A stretch of DNA of 64,000 bases. Origin: an uncultured Shinella sp. (lineage in GTDB: Bacteria > Pseudomonadota > Alphaproteobacteria > Rhizobiales > Rhizobiaceae). How positions within the stretch are numbered: the first letter of the stretch is position 1; every line of letters begins with the position of its first letter. Below, piece after piece: positions 17,866 through 27,707 of this stretch. The notes below the pieces were generated by a model. That model worked only from the letters and a program-made list of their open reading frames with translations, did not search any database and was not told where the DNA came from. Position numbers and translations under genes: made by a program. Where the stretch lies: assembly GCF_946479415.1 (NCBI RefSeq), contig NZ_CAMLFY010000008.1, positions 14,591 to 78,590 on the forward strand, read 5' to 3'.

Positions 17866-18462
17866 ATGTTGTTCAGACGCCGAAAGAAGGCCTCGATGGC
17901 CGACCGGTTGCGCGAATTCTTCTGGCCGCGCAAGGGGTTGACGCGTCCGGCGCGCTACCTTGCCAAGCGAATCCTGCGTCTTTCCGCGTCGCCGCATGCG
18001 GTGGCCGCAGGTGTTGCCGCCGGCATGTTTTCCGCCTTCACGCCGCTCCTGGGTTTCCATATCATCCTGGCCATGGCGCTTGCCTATCTGATGGCCGGCA
18101 ATCTGCTGGCTGCGGCGCTCGCCACGACCATCGCCAATCCGCTCACCATTCCGCTGATTGCGCTCGCGACCTTCCGCGTCGGCGAGGCTCTTCTCGGAAT
18201 CACCTCCAGCGAGGCGGTGACGGCGGCTGAACTCTTCCATCGGCTGGAGCACCTCCAGCTGTCCGAGCTTTGGCAGCCGGTGCTGAAGCCGATGCTTGCC
18301 GGCGCCGGTCTTCTCGGCCTCGTGACGGCCGCCATCGCCTATGGCGCGACGCGCTTTGCCGTACGCTCCTTCAAGGCGCGGCGTCATGCGCGCCTTCTGG
18401 AGCGCGCCGGCCTTTCCCCTAACCGCACAAGCGCACTTTCCCCCGGAGAAACGACCCTATGA
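17866..18462 (+). CDS. DUF2062 domain membrane protein
   Basis: 198 residues. A basic N-terminus precedes hydrophobic segments at about 45-75 ('[20 protein letters not shown]'), 75-105 ('[20 protein letters not shown]') and 145-165 ('[20 protein letters not shown]'). The motif '[13 protein letters not shown]' and '[12 protein letters not shown]' mark DUF2062. The last codons overlap the acpS start by ATGA, so translation is coupled with acpS. The ATG at 17866 is preferred to an upstream TTG. The molecular role is unknown. Confidence 0.88.
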   Translation: MLFRRRKKASMADRLREFFWPRKGLTRPARYLAKRILRLSASPHAVAAGVAAGMFSAFTPLLGFHIILAMALAYLMAGNLLAAALATTIANPLTIPLIALATFRVGEALLGITSSEAVTAAELFHRLEHLQLSELWQPVLKPMLAGAGLLGLVTAAIAYGATRFAVRSFKARRHARLLERAGLSPNRTSALSPGETTL

Positions 18463-18869
18463 TCATCGGCATCGGCAGCGACCTCATCGACATCCGCCGG
18501 GTGGAGAAGTCGCTGGAGCGGTTCGGCGCGCGGTTCACCGATCGGTGTTTCACCGAGATCGAGCGGGCGAAGTCCGACGGGCGCAAGAACCGCGCGGCCT
18601 CCTATGCCAAGCGCTTCGCCGCCAAGGAGGCCTGTTCCAAGGCGCTCGGCACGGGTCTGGCGCAGGGCGTGTTCTGGAAGGATATGGGCGTCGTCAACCT
18701 GCCGGGCGGCAAACCGACGATGAAGCTGACGGGCGGGGCGCTGGAGCGGCTGCACCAGATGCTGCCTGCGGGCCATGAGGCGCGTATCCACATCACCATC
18801 ACCGACGACTTTCCGCTGGCACAAGCTTTCGTGATCATCGAGGCGCTGCCGGCCGGAACGCCCGGATAA
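18459..18869 (+). CDS. acpS: Holo-[acyl-carrier-protein] synthase
   Basis: 136 residues. It transfers 4'-phosphopantetheine from CoA to apo-ACP, in the cytoplasm as a trimer. Signature motifs are '[20 protein letters not shown]' with the Mg-binding Asp and '[15 protein letters not shown]' with the catalytic Glu/Lys. It starts within the stop of the DUF2062 gene (ATGA overlap) and is followed 67 bases later by lepB, in the conserved order acpS-lepB-rnc-era. Confidence 0.97.
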   Translation: MIIGIGSDLIDIRRVEKSLERFGARFTDRCFTEIERAKSDGRKNRAASYAKRFAAKEACSKALGTGLAQGVFWKDMGVVNLPGGKPTMKLTGGALERLHQMLPAGHEARIHITITDDFPLAQAFVIIEALPAGTPG

Positions 18870-18936
18870 CCGGATCCCCGCGTCTTTTTGACCGACGCGA
18901 TTTCCAACAGACAACCTTTCCTCTATAGAGGGCCAA

Positions 18937-19707
18937 ATGTTCGCAAATAAGGAAAAGTCCGGCGTGGCAGAGAAGACAGAAAAGGCCGAAGGCGGCCTGT
19001 GGGAAAACGTCAAGGTCATCATCCAGGCGCTGCTGCTCGCCGTGGTGATCCGCACGGTGCTCTTCCAGCCCTTCACCATCCCGTCCGGCTCGATGATGCC
19101 GACGCTGCTCGTCGGCGACTATCTCTTCGTCAACAAGTTCTCCTACGGCTATTCGAAATATTCGCTGCCGTTCTCGCCGAACCTGTTCTCCGGCCGCATC
19201 TTCGCAAGCGAGCCGAAGCGTGGCGACATCGTCGTCTTCCGCTTCCCGCCGAACCCGGACATCGATTACATCAAGCGCCTCGTCGGCCTGCCGGGTGACC
19301 GTATCCAGGTCAAGGACAGCGAACTCTACGTCAACGGCGTCGCGGTTCCGCGCGAGCACAATGGTTTCTTCCGCGCCGATGACCAGTATGACACCGGCGA
19401 GGACGTTCCGGTGTTCCGCGAAACGCTCGACAACGGCGTGACCTATGACACGCTCGACACGCGCCCCGGCACGGTCGGCGACAACACGCGCGAATTCATC
19501 GTGCCCGAAGGCCACTATTTCATGATGGGCGATAACCGCGACAACTCGGCCGACAGCCGTTTCGACGTCGGTTTCGTTCCGGCCGAGAACCTGATCGGCC
19601 GCGCCAGCCTGATCTTCTTCTCGCTCGGCCATGACACCGCCTTCAGCGAAATCTGGAAATGGCCGACCAACCTGCGCTGGGATCGCCTGTTCAAGGTCGT
19701 TGAATGA
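18937..19707 (+). CDS. lepB: Signal peptidase I
   Basis: 256 residues with one N-terminal membrane segment ('[17 protein letters not shown]') and a periplasmic catalytic domain. Boxes present: 'PSGSMMPTLLVGDYLFVNKF' with the nucleophile Ser, 'RGDIVVF', 'YIKRLVGLPGDRI' with the general-base Lys, and 'MGDNRDNSADSR' (box E). It removes Sec and Tat signal peptides. Its stop overlaps the rnc start by ATGA, which couples the two genes as in many rhizobia. Confidence 0.97.
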   Translation: MFANKEKSGVAEKTEKAEGGLWENVKVIIQALLLAVVIRTVLFQPFTIPSGSMMPTLLVGDYLFVNKFSYGYSKYSLPFSPNLFSGRIFASEPKRGDIVVFRFPPNPDIDYIKRLVGLPGDRIQVKDSELYVNGVAVPREHNGFFRADDQYDTGEDVPVFRETLDNGVTYDTLDTRPGTVGDNTREFIVPEGHYFMMGDNRDNSADSRFDVGFVPAENLIGRASLIFFSLGHDTAFSEIWKWPTNLRWDRLFKVVE

Positions 19708-20417
19708 AGGGCGCCATTCCGCTGAACGACGTCAACCGCAAGGCTCTCGAGGAGCTGATCGGCTACGCCTTCACCGACAAGGACCGTCTCGACCGGGCGA
19801 TCACGCATGCGAGCGCCCGGCCGGGAAAAGGCAGCAATTACGAACGGCTCGAATTCCTCGGCGACCGCGTGCTTGGGCTCTGCGTCGCCGAGATGCTGTT
19901 CCGCACCTTTCGCGATGCCAAGGAGGGCGAGCTTTCCGTTCGCCTGAACCAGCTGGTCAGCGCCGAAAGTTGCGCGGCGGTCTCGGATGACCTCGCGCTG
20001 CACCGGTTCATCCGCACCGGTGCGGATGTGAAGAAGCTCACCGGAAAAGCCATGCTGAATGTGCGCGCCGATGTGATAGAGTCGCTGATCGCCGCGATCT
20101 ATCTCGACGGCGGGCTGGAAGCCGCACGCGGCTTCATCCTGCGCAACTGGGAGGGCAGGGCGGCCCGCGCGGAAGGTGCGCGGCGCGATGCCAAGACCGA
20201 ATTGCAGGAATGGGCGCATGCCCGCTTCGGCCTGACGCCGAACTACAAGGTGGACGAACGCTCCGGCCCGGATCACGACCCGCGCTTCACCGTGACGGTG
20301 GAGATCAAGGGCGTGAAGCCGGAAACCGGCATCGACCGCTCGAAACGGGCCGCGGAACAGGCGGCCGCAACGAAGATTCTGGAACGTGAAGGCGTCTGGC
20401 CCAAGGGCAGCGGCTGA
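19704..20417 (+). CDS. rnc: Ribonuclease III
   Basis: 237 residues. The endonuclease signature 'YERLEFLGDRVLGL' carries the catalytic acidic residues. A second acidic cluster is in 'VRADVIESLIAAIYLDGG', and a C-terminal double-stranded RNA-binding domain ('TELQEWAHARFG' to 'AAEQAAATKILE') completes it. It processes rRNA precursors and structured mRNAs. The start overlaps the lepB stop (ATGA). era follows after 72 bases. Confidence 0.97.
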   Translation: MKGAIPLNDVNRKALEELIGYAFTDKDRLDRAITHASARPGKGSNYERLEFLGDRVLGLCVAEMLFRTFRDAKEGELSVRLNQLVSAESCAAVSDDLALHRFIRTGADVKKLTGKAMLNVRADVIESLIAAIYLDGGLEAARGFILRNWEGRAARAEGARRDAKTELQEWAHARFGLTPNYKVDERSGPDHDPRFTVTVEIKGVKPETGIDRSKRAAEQAAATKILEREGVWPKGSG

Positions 20418-20489
20418 AGCAATTCCAGCAAAAGTGCTTGAGCGGTTTTGCGTTTGGAATTGCGAACAAACAAAGATTAAACGGACATC

Positions 20490-21434
20490 ATGACCGAAGA
20501 AACGAACATCCCCGCCGAGAATGGCGATACTGGCGCGGGCCCGACCCATTCGGGCTTCGTGGCGCTGATCGGCGCGACCAATGCCGGCAAGTCGACGCTG
20601 GTCAACCGCCTCGTCGGCGCCAAGGTGTCGATCGTCAGCCACAAGGTACAGACGACGCGCGCCATCGTGCGCGGCATCGCCATCCACAACAACGCCCAGA
20701 TCGTCTTCATGGACACGCCCGGCATCTTCAAGCCGCGCCGCCGGCTTGACCGCGCCATGGTCACCACCGCCTGGGGCGGCGCCAAGGATGCCGACTTCAT
20801 CATGTTCCTGATCGACAGCGAGCGCGGCCTGAAGGGCGACGCCGAGACGATCCTGGAAGGCCTGAAGGAAGTCCACCAGCCGAAGATCCTCGTCTTGAAC
20901 AAGGTCGACCGCGTCAAGCCGGAAGACCTCCTGAAACTGACGGCCGCCGTCAATGAGGTCGTCAAGTTCGAGCGCACCTTCATGATCTCGGCGCTGAACG
21001 GTTCGGGCTGCGAAGACGTGATGGATTATCTCGCGGGCGCACTGCCCGAGGGACCCTGGTACTATCCGGAAGACCAGATTTCCGACCTGCCGATGCGCCA
21101 GCTCGCGGCCGAAATCACCCGCGAAAAGCTGTTCCTGCGCCTGCATCAGGAGCTTCCCTATTCCTCGCATGTCGAGACGGAGAAGTGGGAAGAGCGCAAG
21201 GACGGCTCGGTGCGCATCGAACAGGTCATCTATGTCGAGCGCGACAGCCAGAAGAAGATCGCGCTCGGCAAGAACGGCGACGCGATCAAGGCGATCTCCA
21301 CTGCGTCCCGAAAGGAGCTGTCCGAGATTCTCGAGCAGACCGTGCACCTCTTCCTCTTCGTGAAGGTGCGTGAGAACTGGGGCGACGACCCGGCCCGATT
21401 CCGCGAAATGGGCCTGGATTTCCCGACGTCGTGA
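20490..21434 (+). CDS. era: GTPase Era
   Basis: 314 residues. G1 is 'GATNAGKST' at 28-36, G3 is 'DTPG', G4 is 'NKVD', and the C-terminal KH domain contains 'IEQVIYVERDSQKKIALGKN'. Era binds the 3' end of 16S rRNA in 30S maturation. In many alphaproteobacteria recO follows directly; here about 9 kb of other genes separates them. The gene is convergent with the GGDEF-EAL gene, with a hairpin repeat element in between. Confidence 0.97.
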   Translation: MTEETNIPAENGDTGAGPTHSGFVALIGATNAGKSTLVNRLVGAKVSIVSHKVQTTRAIVRGIAIHNNAQIVFMDTPGIFKPRRRLDRAMVTTAWGGAKDADFIMFLIDSERGLKGDAETILEGLKEVHQPKILVLNKVDRVKPEDLLKLTAAVNEVVKFERTFMISALNGSGCEDVMDYLAGALPEGPWYYPEDQISDLPMRQLAAEITREKLFLRLHQELPYSSHVETEKWEERKDGSVRIEQVIYVERDSQKKIALGKNGDAIKAISTASRKELSEILEQTVHLFLFVKVRENWGDDPARFREMGLDFPTS

Positions 21435-21453
21435 GTGGGCTGGGTGCATGCAC

Positions 21454-21606
21454 CCCCTCTGTCCTGCCGGACATCTCCCCCACAAGGGGGGAGATTGGAT
21501 GGAGCACCGTTTCGGTTATCTTCGACGTTGCTGATTGAGCAAAGTTTTTTACCTCTTGCCGATCTCCCCCCTTGTGGGGGAGATGCCCGGCAGGGCAGAG
21601 GGGGGT
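21454..21606. repeat. Compound palindromic intergenic repeat (RIME-like), copy 1
   Basis: About 153 bases. The left arm reads ACCCCCTCTGTCCTGCCGGA and the right arm is its near reverse complement ending GGGCAGAGGGGGGT. Inside each arm is a small palindrome, CTCCCCCACAAGGGGGGAG on the left and CTCCCCCCTTGTGGGGGAG on the right. Closely similar copies lie at 47889-48043 and 58039-58194. The layout resembles the rhizobial intergenic mosaic elements described in the literature; assignment to that family is from memory. It lies between convergent stops. Confidence 0.85.
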
Positions 21607-21623
21607 AGCCACACCCAGTGGTA

Positions 21624-23987
21624 TTACGCCCGCGCCCGCCGCTCCGGGCTTTGCGCGGCATCGCGCGCCTTTTCCACCAGCCGCTGCATCGCCCAGATGC
21701 CGAGCTCCTCGAGCGGCTGCGGCCGGCAGATGAGGTAGCCCTGGTACAGGTCGCAGCCGGCGGCGGCGAGCAGGCCCATCTTCTCCGTCGTATCGACACC
21801 TTCGGCAATCACCGACATGTCCTGCGCATGGCAGAGCGCCACGAGTGCGCGCAGCGTCGGCAGGGCGGCCGAGCGGGTAAGGCTTTCGACCAGTTCGCGG
21901 TCGAGCTTGATGGTCTCCGCCGGGTATTCGATGATCTGCTGCACCGAGGTATAGCCGGCGCCGAAATCGTCGATCGAGATGCGGAAGCCGCGGCTGCGCA
22001 GGATCTCGATGTTGCGCCGCGATTGCTCGCCGAGCTTGACGGCGAAGGTTTCCGTCAGCTCGATCTCGATGACGCGCGCATCGACGCCGTGCCGGTCGGC
22101 GCAGTCGCAGAAATGATCGCTGATCGACTTGGTGTAGAGTTCGGCCGAGGAGATGTTGATGCAGAGGATCGTCTCGGCGCCGAACAGCTTCTTGATCTGG
22201 CCGTATTCGGCCATCGCCCGGTCGATCACCCACCAGTCGATCTTGCTGAAGAGCCCGGTCGTCTCGGCGATAGGAATGAATTCGTCCGGCGTCACACGGC
22301 CGAGAACGGGGGAATTCCAGCGCAGCAGCGCCTCGCAGCCCGTCACCTTGCCGTGGCCATCGACGATCGGCATGTAGACGAGGTGGAATTCGCTGTCGGG
22401 ATCGAGCACGCGCAGCTCTTCCTCGATACGGCGCTGGCGGTTGCGCTTCTCGTGCAGCGAGCGCGAATAGCGGGCCGACCCGTTCTTGCCCTGGGATTTC
22501 GCCTGATACATCGCGGCATCCGCATTGGCGATGAGTTCCGGCAGGGTGCGGGCATCCTCGGGATAGACGGCGATGCCGATGCTGGCGGTGACCGGATAGG
22601 CCTTGTCCAGCACCTCGAAACCTTCGCCGAACAGCGCGAGAATTTCGTTCGATGTTTCCGTAATCGTGCCGCTGCCGGGCTGGCAACGCAGCATGATGGC
22701 GAATTCGTCGCCGGAAAGCCGCGCGAACAGTCCCTCCGGCAGGCCGCGCTCCACGACGGCGCGCGAGACGATGGTGGAAATGCGGGCGGCGAGTGCCTTG
22801 AGGAGCTCGTCGCCGATCTTGTGGCCGTGCTTGTCGTTGACGAACTTGAAATTGTCCACGTCGATGAAGAGCAGGGTACAGCCGATATCCTCGGCTTCGG
22901 CCTCTTCGAGGATCTGCGTCGAGCGGATGTTGAAATATTCGCGGTTGGAGATGCCCGTCAGCGTATCCGTCCAGGACGCGTTCTGCACGAGATCGAAGGA
23001 CTGCATGGAGTGGTCGTGCAGGCGCTTGACGTTGGCCGACAGGCGGCCGATTTCGCCGGCCTCGTTCATCTCGGGCAAGGCGCTGCGGCTGCCGGTCATC
23101 ACATCGGTGAGCTGCCGGTCGAGACGGGCGATGGGATTGGTGATGTAGCGGCGCACGAGGCCAAGCACGAGCACGATGGTGCAAAGGCTGAGCGCGATGG
23201 CGCCAAGCGCCAGCAGCGATTTCAGCGTCCAGAGCCGTTCATCGAGGAATTCGGGGTCGGGCGTCAGGCGCGCGAAGAGCGAGGGGCTGAGTGTAGCCGT
23301 TGCCGAAAGCGCGCCCTGAGCGAGGAACTGGTGCTGGCCGATCTCGATCTCGGCGCCGTATTCCTTCTCCAGCGCCTTTTTCATGTCGAGAAACAGTCTT
23401 GGCCGCACGGCCGTCTGCACCAGGATGGCGCCACCCTTGGCGCTGGCGACAGGGCGGTTGAAGGTCAGCGGATCGATGAATTCCGAATGCACGATCAGCG
23501 GCTCGATACCCGCGACGTTGAGGTAGCTCCAGGAGGAGAGCCGCGGGCTTGCGATCACCTGGCGGGCATGTTCGATCTGCTGGCGCGTGATTTCGGCAAA
23601 GGGGTCGTCGCTGTTCTCATAATAATAATCGACCGTGAGCGGCGGGCGGATGATGGCGACCGAGATGAATTTCTTGCGATCTTCCGAGAGCGAGGTGATG
23701 CTCTGCTGCAGGCGCACGCCAAGCGCATTGCTGCGATAGGCGGCGTCCGGCTCGTTGACGAAGAGGCGCACGGCACCGCCCTCGACGAGCGAATAGATGA
23801 GGCTGCGGTTCTGCGTCACCTCATTCTGGAACACGGCGGTCAGGAGACCCATCTGCTGCCAGAGGCGCGCGCGTTCCAGCCCGATGACCGAAGAACTCTG
23901 CACGTAGTAGATCAGCGACGCGGCGAGCACGTAGCCTGCGAGAATGACGGGGAAAATAAGGGAGAGGGCGCGTTTACCGAGCGTCAC
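21624..23987 (-). CDS. Membrane GGDEF-EAL protein with periplasmic sensor domain
   Basis: 787 residues. TM1 is about 8-29, a periplasmic domain about 30-254, TM2 about 255-279, HAMP about 280-330, GGDEF 337-505 and EAL about 530-770. The GGDEF motif is SGDEF (425-429), a variant often still active. The EAL domain has 'CEALLRW' (Glu552), 'IEIELTET' and 'DDFGAGYTS', so c-di-GMP hydrolysis looks possible. The GTG start lies 14 bases inside the end of the upstream binding-protein gene, so expression is coupled. This pairing matches the Vibrio NspS-MbaA polyamine sensor, in which the binding protein docks on the periplasmic domain. That role is inferred here. Confidence 0.92.
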   Translation of the reverse strand: MTLGKRALSLIFPVILAGYVLAASLIYYVQSSSVIGLERARLWQQMGLLTAVFQNEVTQNRSLIYSLVEGGAVRLFVNEPDAAYRSNALGVRLQQSITSLSEDRKKFISVAIIRPPLTVDYYYENSDDPFAEITRQQIEHARQVIASPRLSSWSYLNVAGIEPLIVHSEFIDPLTFNRPVASAKGGAILVQTAVRPRLFLDMKKALEKEYGAEIEIGQHQFLAQGALSATATLSPSLFARLTPDPEFLDERLWTLKSLLALGAIALSLCTIVLVLGLVRRYITNPIARLDRQLTDVMTGSRSALPEMNEAGEIGRLSANVKRLHDHSMQSFDLVQNASWTDTLTGISNREYFNIRSTQILEEAEAEDIGCTLLFIDVDNFKFVNDKHGHKIGDELLKALAARISTIVSRAVVERGLPEGLFARLSGDEFAIMLRCQPGSGTITETSNEILALFGEGFEVLDKAYPVTASIGIAVYPEDARTLPELIANADAAMYQAKSQGKNGSARYSRSLHEKRNRQRRIEEELRVLDPDSEFHLVYMPIVDGHGKVTGCEALLRWNSPVLGRVTPDEFIPIAETTGLFSKIDWWVIDRAMAEYGQIKKLFGAETILCINISSAELYTKSISDHFCDCADRHGVDARVIEIELTETFAVKLGEQSRRNIEILRSRGFRISIDDFGAGYTSVQQIIEYPAETIKLDRELVESLTRSAALPTLRALVALCHAQDMSVIAEGVDTTEKMGLLAAAGCDLYQGYLICRPQPLEELGIWAMQRLVEKARDAAQSPERRARA

Positions 23988-25023
23988 TGATCTTGGCCAG
24001 ACTGCTGATGATGCGGCGGCGGGCCTGCACCGATTGTACGGTCAGTTCCTCCTGAAACTGGCTTTTGGCCAGGATTTCCGGTGCGGCATAGATTTCGGGA
24101 TTGGAGCGCATGTCTTCCGGCAGCAGCGCCAAAGCGGCGGTGCTGGCAGTCGGCATGTTGAGTTTGACGGCGTTGCGGGCGCCGTTCTTGGCGTTGCTGA
24201 TATAGTCGACCAGCTTGAGGGCGAGATCCTTGTTCTGCGAGCGCGCGCTGACCGAGACGCAGTCGAGCCAGGAAAGCGTGCCTTCCTTCGGCACGACATA
24301 GCGCCAGAGACCGGGCGCGGAGACCTTGTCGTTCAGCGTGTATTGGTCACCGCTGTAGCCGAGCGCCATGAAGATGTTCGGTCCCTTGTCGGCGTTCTGT
24401 ATGGAGGTGATGACGTAGTCGTAGGTGAGCACATAGGGCACCTGCGCCTTCATCAGATCGTAAGCGGCCTTCAGCGTCTCGTTGTCATTGGCATTGACGG
24501 ACTTTCCGAGCAGGACGAGGGGCGCGACGAAGGCTTCGGCATGGTCGTCATACATGGCGATGTGGCCGCGCAGGCTTTCGGCCGGTTTCATCATGTCCGC
24601 CCAGGAGGTCGGCGGCGTGGTGATCTTGTCGGAGCGGTAGAGAATGCCCATCGTGCCCCAGAGATAGGGCGCGCCGAAACCGCCGCAGCGCTTGGTCCAG
24701 CTGTCGGCATAGTCTTTCAGCGACGGCACGTTCTTCGCGTCCAGCGCCAGGATGACGCCGCGGTTGCCATAGAGCCGGGCGCCGTTTTCGTTGGTCACGA
24801 CGACATCGACATTGCTGTTGGGGTCGGCCAGGATCTCGTCGCGCACGTCACCGCTGTCGTAGAAGGTCTGGCGGACTTCGACGCCGTTTTCGGCCGAGAA
24901 ATCCTTCAGGATCTGCTCGTCGATATAGGATTCCCAGATGAGCAGGTTGAGCGTGGTCGCGCTTGCGGGAGAAGCCGTGGCAACGGCCGTCACTGTGACT
25001 GCTGCAAAGAATGCGCCGCGCAT
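23974..25023 (-). CDS. Periplasmic solute-binding protein, spermidine/putrescine (PotD/NspS) type
   Basis: 349 residues with signal peptide MRGAFFAAVTVTAVATASPA cleaved near ASA. The mature start 'TTLNLLIWESYIDEQILKDF' is typical of PotD/PotF-class binding proteins, as are 'DVVVTNENGARLY', 'APYLWGTMGILYR' and 'SWADMMKP'. No ABC permease or ATPase gene is adjacent. Instead its last codons overlap the start of a membrane GGDEF-EAL gene, which points to a sensing rather than transport role, as for Vibrio NspS. The ligand is probably a polyamine or a similar cation but is not proven. It is divergent from tex. Confidence 0.9.
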   Translation of the reverse strand: MRGAFFAAVTVTAVATASPASATTLNLLIWESYIDEQILKDFSAENGVEVRQTFYDSGDVRDEILADPNSNVDVVVTNENGARLYGNRGVILALDAKNVPSLKDYADSWTKRCGGFGAPYLWGTMGILYRSDKITTPPTSWADMMKPAESLRGHIAMYDDHAEAFVAPLVLLGKSVNANDNETLKAAYDLMKAQVPYVLTYDYVITSIQNADKGPNIFMALGYSGDQYTLNDKVSAPGLWRYVVPKEGTLSWLDCVSVSARSQNKDLALKLVDYISNAKNGARNAVKLNMPTASTAALALLPEDMRSNPEIYAAPEILAKSQFQEELTVQSVQARRRIISSLAKISDAR

Positions 25024-25260
25024 GCCGAAAGCCCCGTTTCCCCTACGGGGACAAGATATGCGGCAAGGCTTTATGAAGCGTTACAACCGGTAAGCTCCTG
25101 TTATTGTCCATTCAACCCTGATGCGCTTCTGCGCCGCCGGTAAGCCCATGATATATGTTGTGGACGTGGCGACGGCCTGTCCCGCGTGCGATTGGCCTGT
25201 TTGCGGCCGCGCACTATGGTCGCCGCCCGCTTGCCAGCATGCCAGCCAGAGGAGTTCGAC

Positions 25261-27570
25261 ATGGCCCCGACACCGCAGAAGATCGCAAACCTGATCGCAT
25301 CCGAGATCAAGGCGAGCGCCGCGCAGGTTTCCGCCGCCGTCGGGCTCTTGGACGAGGGGGCGACGGTGCCCTTCATCGCGCGCTACCGCAAGGAAGTGAC
25401 CGGCGGCCTCGACGATACGCAGCTGCGCACGCTCTCCGAGCGCCTGACCTATCTGCGGGAACTGGAAGCCCGCCGCACCTCCATTCTCGAATCCATTGCA
25501 GGGCAGGGCAAGCTGACGGACGAACTTGCCGGCAAGCTCGCCTCCGTGATGACCAAGGCCGAGCTCGAGGACATCTATCTGCCCTATAAGCCGAAGCGCC
25601 GCACCAAGGCCGAGATCGCCCGCGAGCGGGGCCTTGGCTCGCTTGCCGAGCAGATCCTTGCCGACCGCGCGCTGGTGCCGGCGGATATCGCCGAAAAATT
25701 CCTGTCGGCCGAGGTGCCGGATGTGAAGACGGCGCTGGAAGGCGCGCGCGATATCGTCGCCGAGCAGCTGACCGAAAACGCCGATCTCCTGAAGCGCCTG
25801 CGCGAATACATGAAAAGCAATTCCTTCCTGCGCTCGCGCGTGGTCGAGGGCAAGCAGGAGGCCGGCGCGAAGTTTTCCGATTATTTCGACCATACCGAAC
25901 GCTGGTCCGGCGTGCCCGGCCACCGGGCGCTCGCCATGCTGCGCGGCTGGAACGAGGAGTTCCTGTCGGTCGATATCGTCGTCGATCAGGACAGCACCGA
26001 GCCGGTCAAACCCGTCGAACGCATCATCGCTTCTTTCTATGCGGTCGGCGTGAAGCCGGGCGATAAGTGGCTGGCCGAGGTCATCGGCTGGACCTGGCGC
26101 GTCAAGCTCTCCATGTCGCTGTCGCTCGACCTGATGCGCGAGATGCGCGAACGCTCCGAAGAAGAGGCAATCCGCGTTTTCGCGCGTAATCTGAAGGACC
26201 TGCTGCTCGCCGCGCCGGCCGGAACGCGCGCCACGATGGGCCTCGACCCGGGCATCCGCACCGGCGTCAAGGTCGCGGTCGTCGATAACACGGGCAAGGT
26301 GGTCGAGACGACGACGGTCTATCCGTTCCCGCCGAAAAACGACGTGCGCGGCACGCAGGCCGAGCTTGCGAGCCTCATCCGCAAGCACAAGGTCGAGCTG
26401 ATCTCCATCGGCAACGGCACGGGCAGCCGCGAGACCGAGAAATTGGTTGCCGACATGCTGGCCCAGCTTCCGGGCACCAAGCCCACCAAAGTCATCGTCT
26501 CGGAAGCCGGCGCCTCGGTCTATTCGGCCTCGGAAACGGCGGCGGCGGAATTCCCGAACCTCGACGTTTCCTTGCGCGGCGCCGTCTCGATTGCGCGCCG
26601 CTTGCAGGATCCGCTGGCTGAGTTGGTGAAGATCGAGCCGAAGTCGATCGGCGTCGGCCAGTACCAGCACGATGTTGACCAGGGCAAACTCTCCCGCTCG
26701 CTCGATGCCGTCGTGGAAGACGCGGTGAACGCCGTCGGCGTCGATCTCAACACGGCGTCCGCGCCGCTGCTCGCCCGCGTCTCCGGGCTTGGGAAATCCT
26801 CCGCCGAAGCGATCGTGGCGCATCGTGACGCCAATGGTCCGTTCGAAAGCCGCAAGGAGCTGATGAAGGTCCCCCGCCTCGGCGCGCGCACCTTCGAGCA
26901 GGCCGCCGGTTTCCTGCGCATTCCCAACGGCAAGGAGCCGCTCGATGCTTCCTCGGTGCATCCGGAAGCCTATGGCGTGGCGAAAAAGATCGTCGCCGCC
27001 TGCGGCCGTGACGTGCGCACCCTGATGGGCGACAGCGCCGCGCTGAAACAGCTCGATCCGAAGGTTTTCGTCGACGAGCGCTTCGGCCTGCCGACGGTCA
27101 AGGATATCCTCGCCGAACTCGAAAAACCCGGCCGCGACCCGCGCCCGGAATTCAAGACCGCGACCTTCGCCGACGGTATCGATGACATCAAGGACCTCAA
27201 GCCCGGCATGCTCCTGGAAGGCACCGTCACGAACGTCGCCGCCTTCGGCGCCTTCGTCGATATCGGCGTGCACCAGGATGGCCTTGTGCACGTCTCGCAG
27301 CTGGCCGATCGTTTCATCAAGGACCCGCATGAGGTGGTGAAGGCCGGCGATGTGGTGAAGGTGCGCGTGACGGAAGTGGACGTGCCGCGCAAGCGCATCG
27401 GCCTCACCATGCGCAAGGACGGCGGCGCGCCCGCCGCACGCGACAACGGCCCGCGCAATGACAAGAACGCCCCGATGAAGCCGAAATTCAGCCAGGCGGC
27501 TCCCAAGCAGCAGGCCCCGTCGCAGGGGGCCTTCGGTGCGGCCTTTGCCGAGGCGCTGAAGAAGAAATAA
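25261..27570 (+). CDS. tex: Tex family RNA-binding transcription accessory protein
   Basis: 769 residues. A helical N-terminal region ('[20 protein letters not shown]', the Tex signature) is followed by a YqgF-like RNase H fold ('[17 protein letters not shown]'), helix-hairpin-helix segments ('[20 protein letters not shown]') and a C-terminal S1 domain ('[20 protein letters not shown]'). A basic Pro/Ala tail follows. AGGAG precedes the chosen ATG; an upstream in-frame start at 25186 lacks one. Tex binds nucleic acid through S1 and affects transcription and ribosome-associated processes; its exact mechanism is poorly known. Confidence 0.96.
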   Translation: MAPTPQKIANLIASEIKASAAQVSAAVGLLDEGATVPFIARYRKEVTGGLDDTQLRTLSERLTYLRELEARRTSILESIAGQGKLTDELAGKLASVMTKAELEDIYLPYKPKRRTKAEIARERGLGSLAEQILADRALVPADIAEKFLSAEVPDVKTALEGARDIVAEQLTENADLLKRLREYMKSNSFLRSRVVEGKQEAGAKFSDYFDHTERWSGVPGHRALAMLRGWNEEFLSVDIVVDQDSTEPVKPVERIIASFYAVGVKPGDKWLAEVIGWTWRVKLSMSLSLDLMREMRERSEEEAIRVFARNLKDLLLAAPAGTRATMGLDPGIRTGVKVAVVDNTGKVVETTTVYPFPPKNDVRGTQAELASLIRKHKVELISIGNGTGSRETEKLVADMLAQLPGTKPTKVIVSEAGASVYSASETAAAEFPNLDVSLRGAVSIARRLQDPLAELVKIEPKSIGVGQYQHDVDQGKLSRSLDAVVEDAVNAVGVDLNTASAPLLARVSGLGKSSAEAIVAHRDANGPFESRKELMKVPRLGARTFEQAAGFLRIPNGKEPLDASSVHPEAYGVAKKIVAACGRDVRTLMGDSAALKQLDPKVFVDERFGLPTVKDILAELEKPGRDPRPEFKTATFADGIDDIKDLKPGMLLEGTVTNVAAFGAFVDIGVHQDGLVHVSQLADRFIKDPHEVVKAGDVVKVRVTEVDVPRKRIGLTMRKDGGAPAARDNGPRNDKNAPMKPKFSQAAPKQQAPSQGAFGAAFAEALKKK

Positions 27571-27707
27571 GCCCTAGTTTTCCTAATGGCTGCCGGCAGA
27601 AATCGTCCTTTGTTTTGACCCGCCCCTTTGCGCATAGTCGCGACATGGGCGGGCTCACACGGGCTGGGCGTATGGCGCTCGGCCGCCTGAAAGACAGGAA
27701 ATTGACG

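Noticed and set aside
21618..23990. A 790-codon open frame on the plus strand
   Set aside because: It is antisense to the GGDEF-EAL gene, which carries unmistakable motifs.
25081..27330. A 749-codon open frame on the minus strand
   Set aside because: It is antisense to tex and has no recognisable domain.
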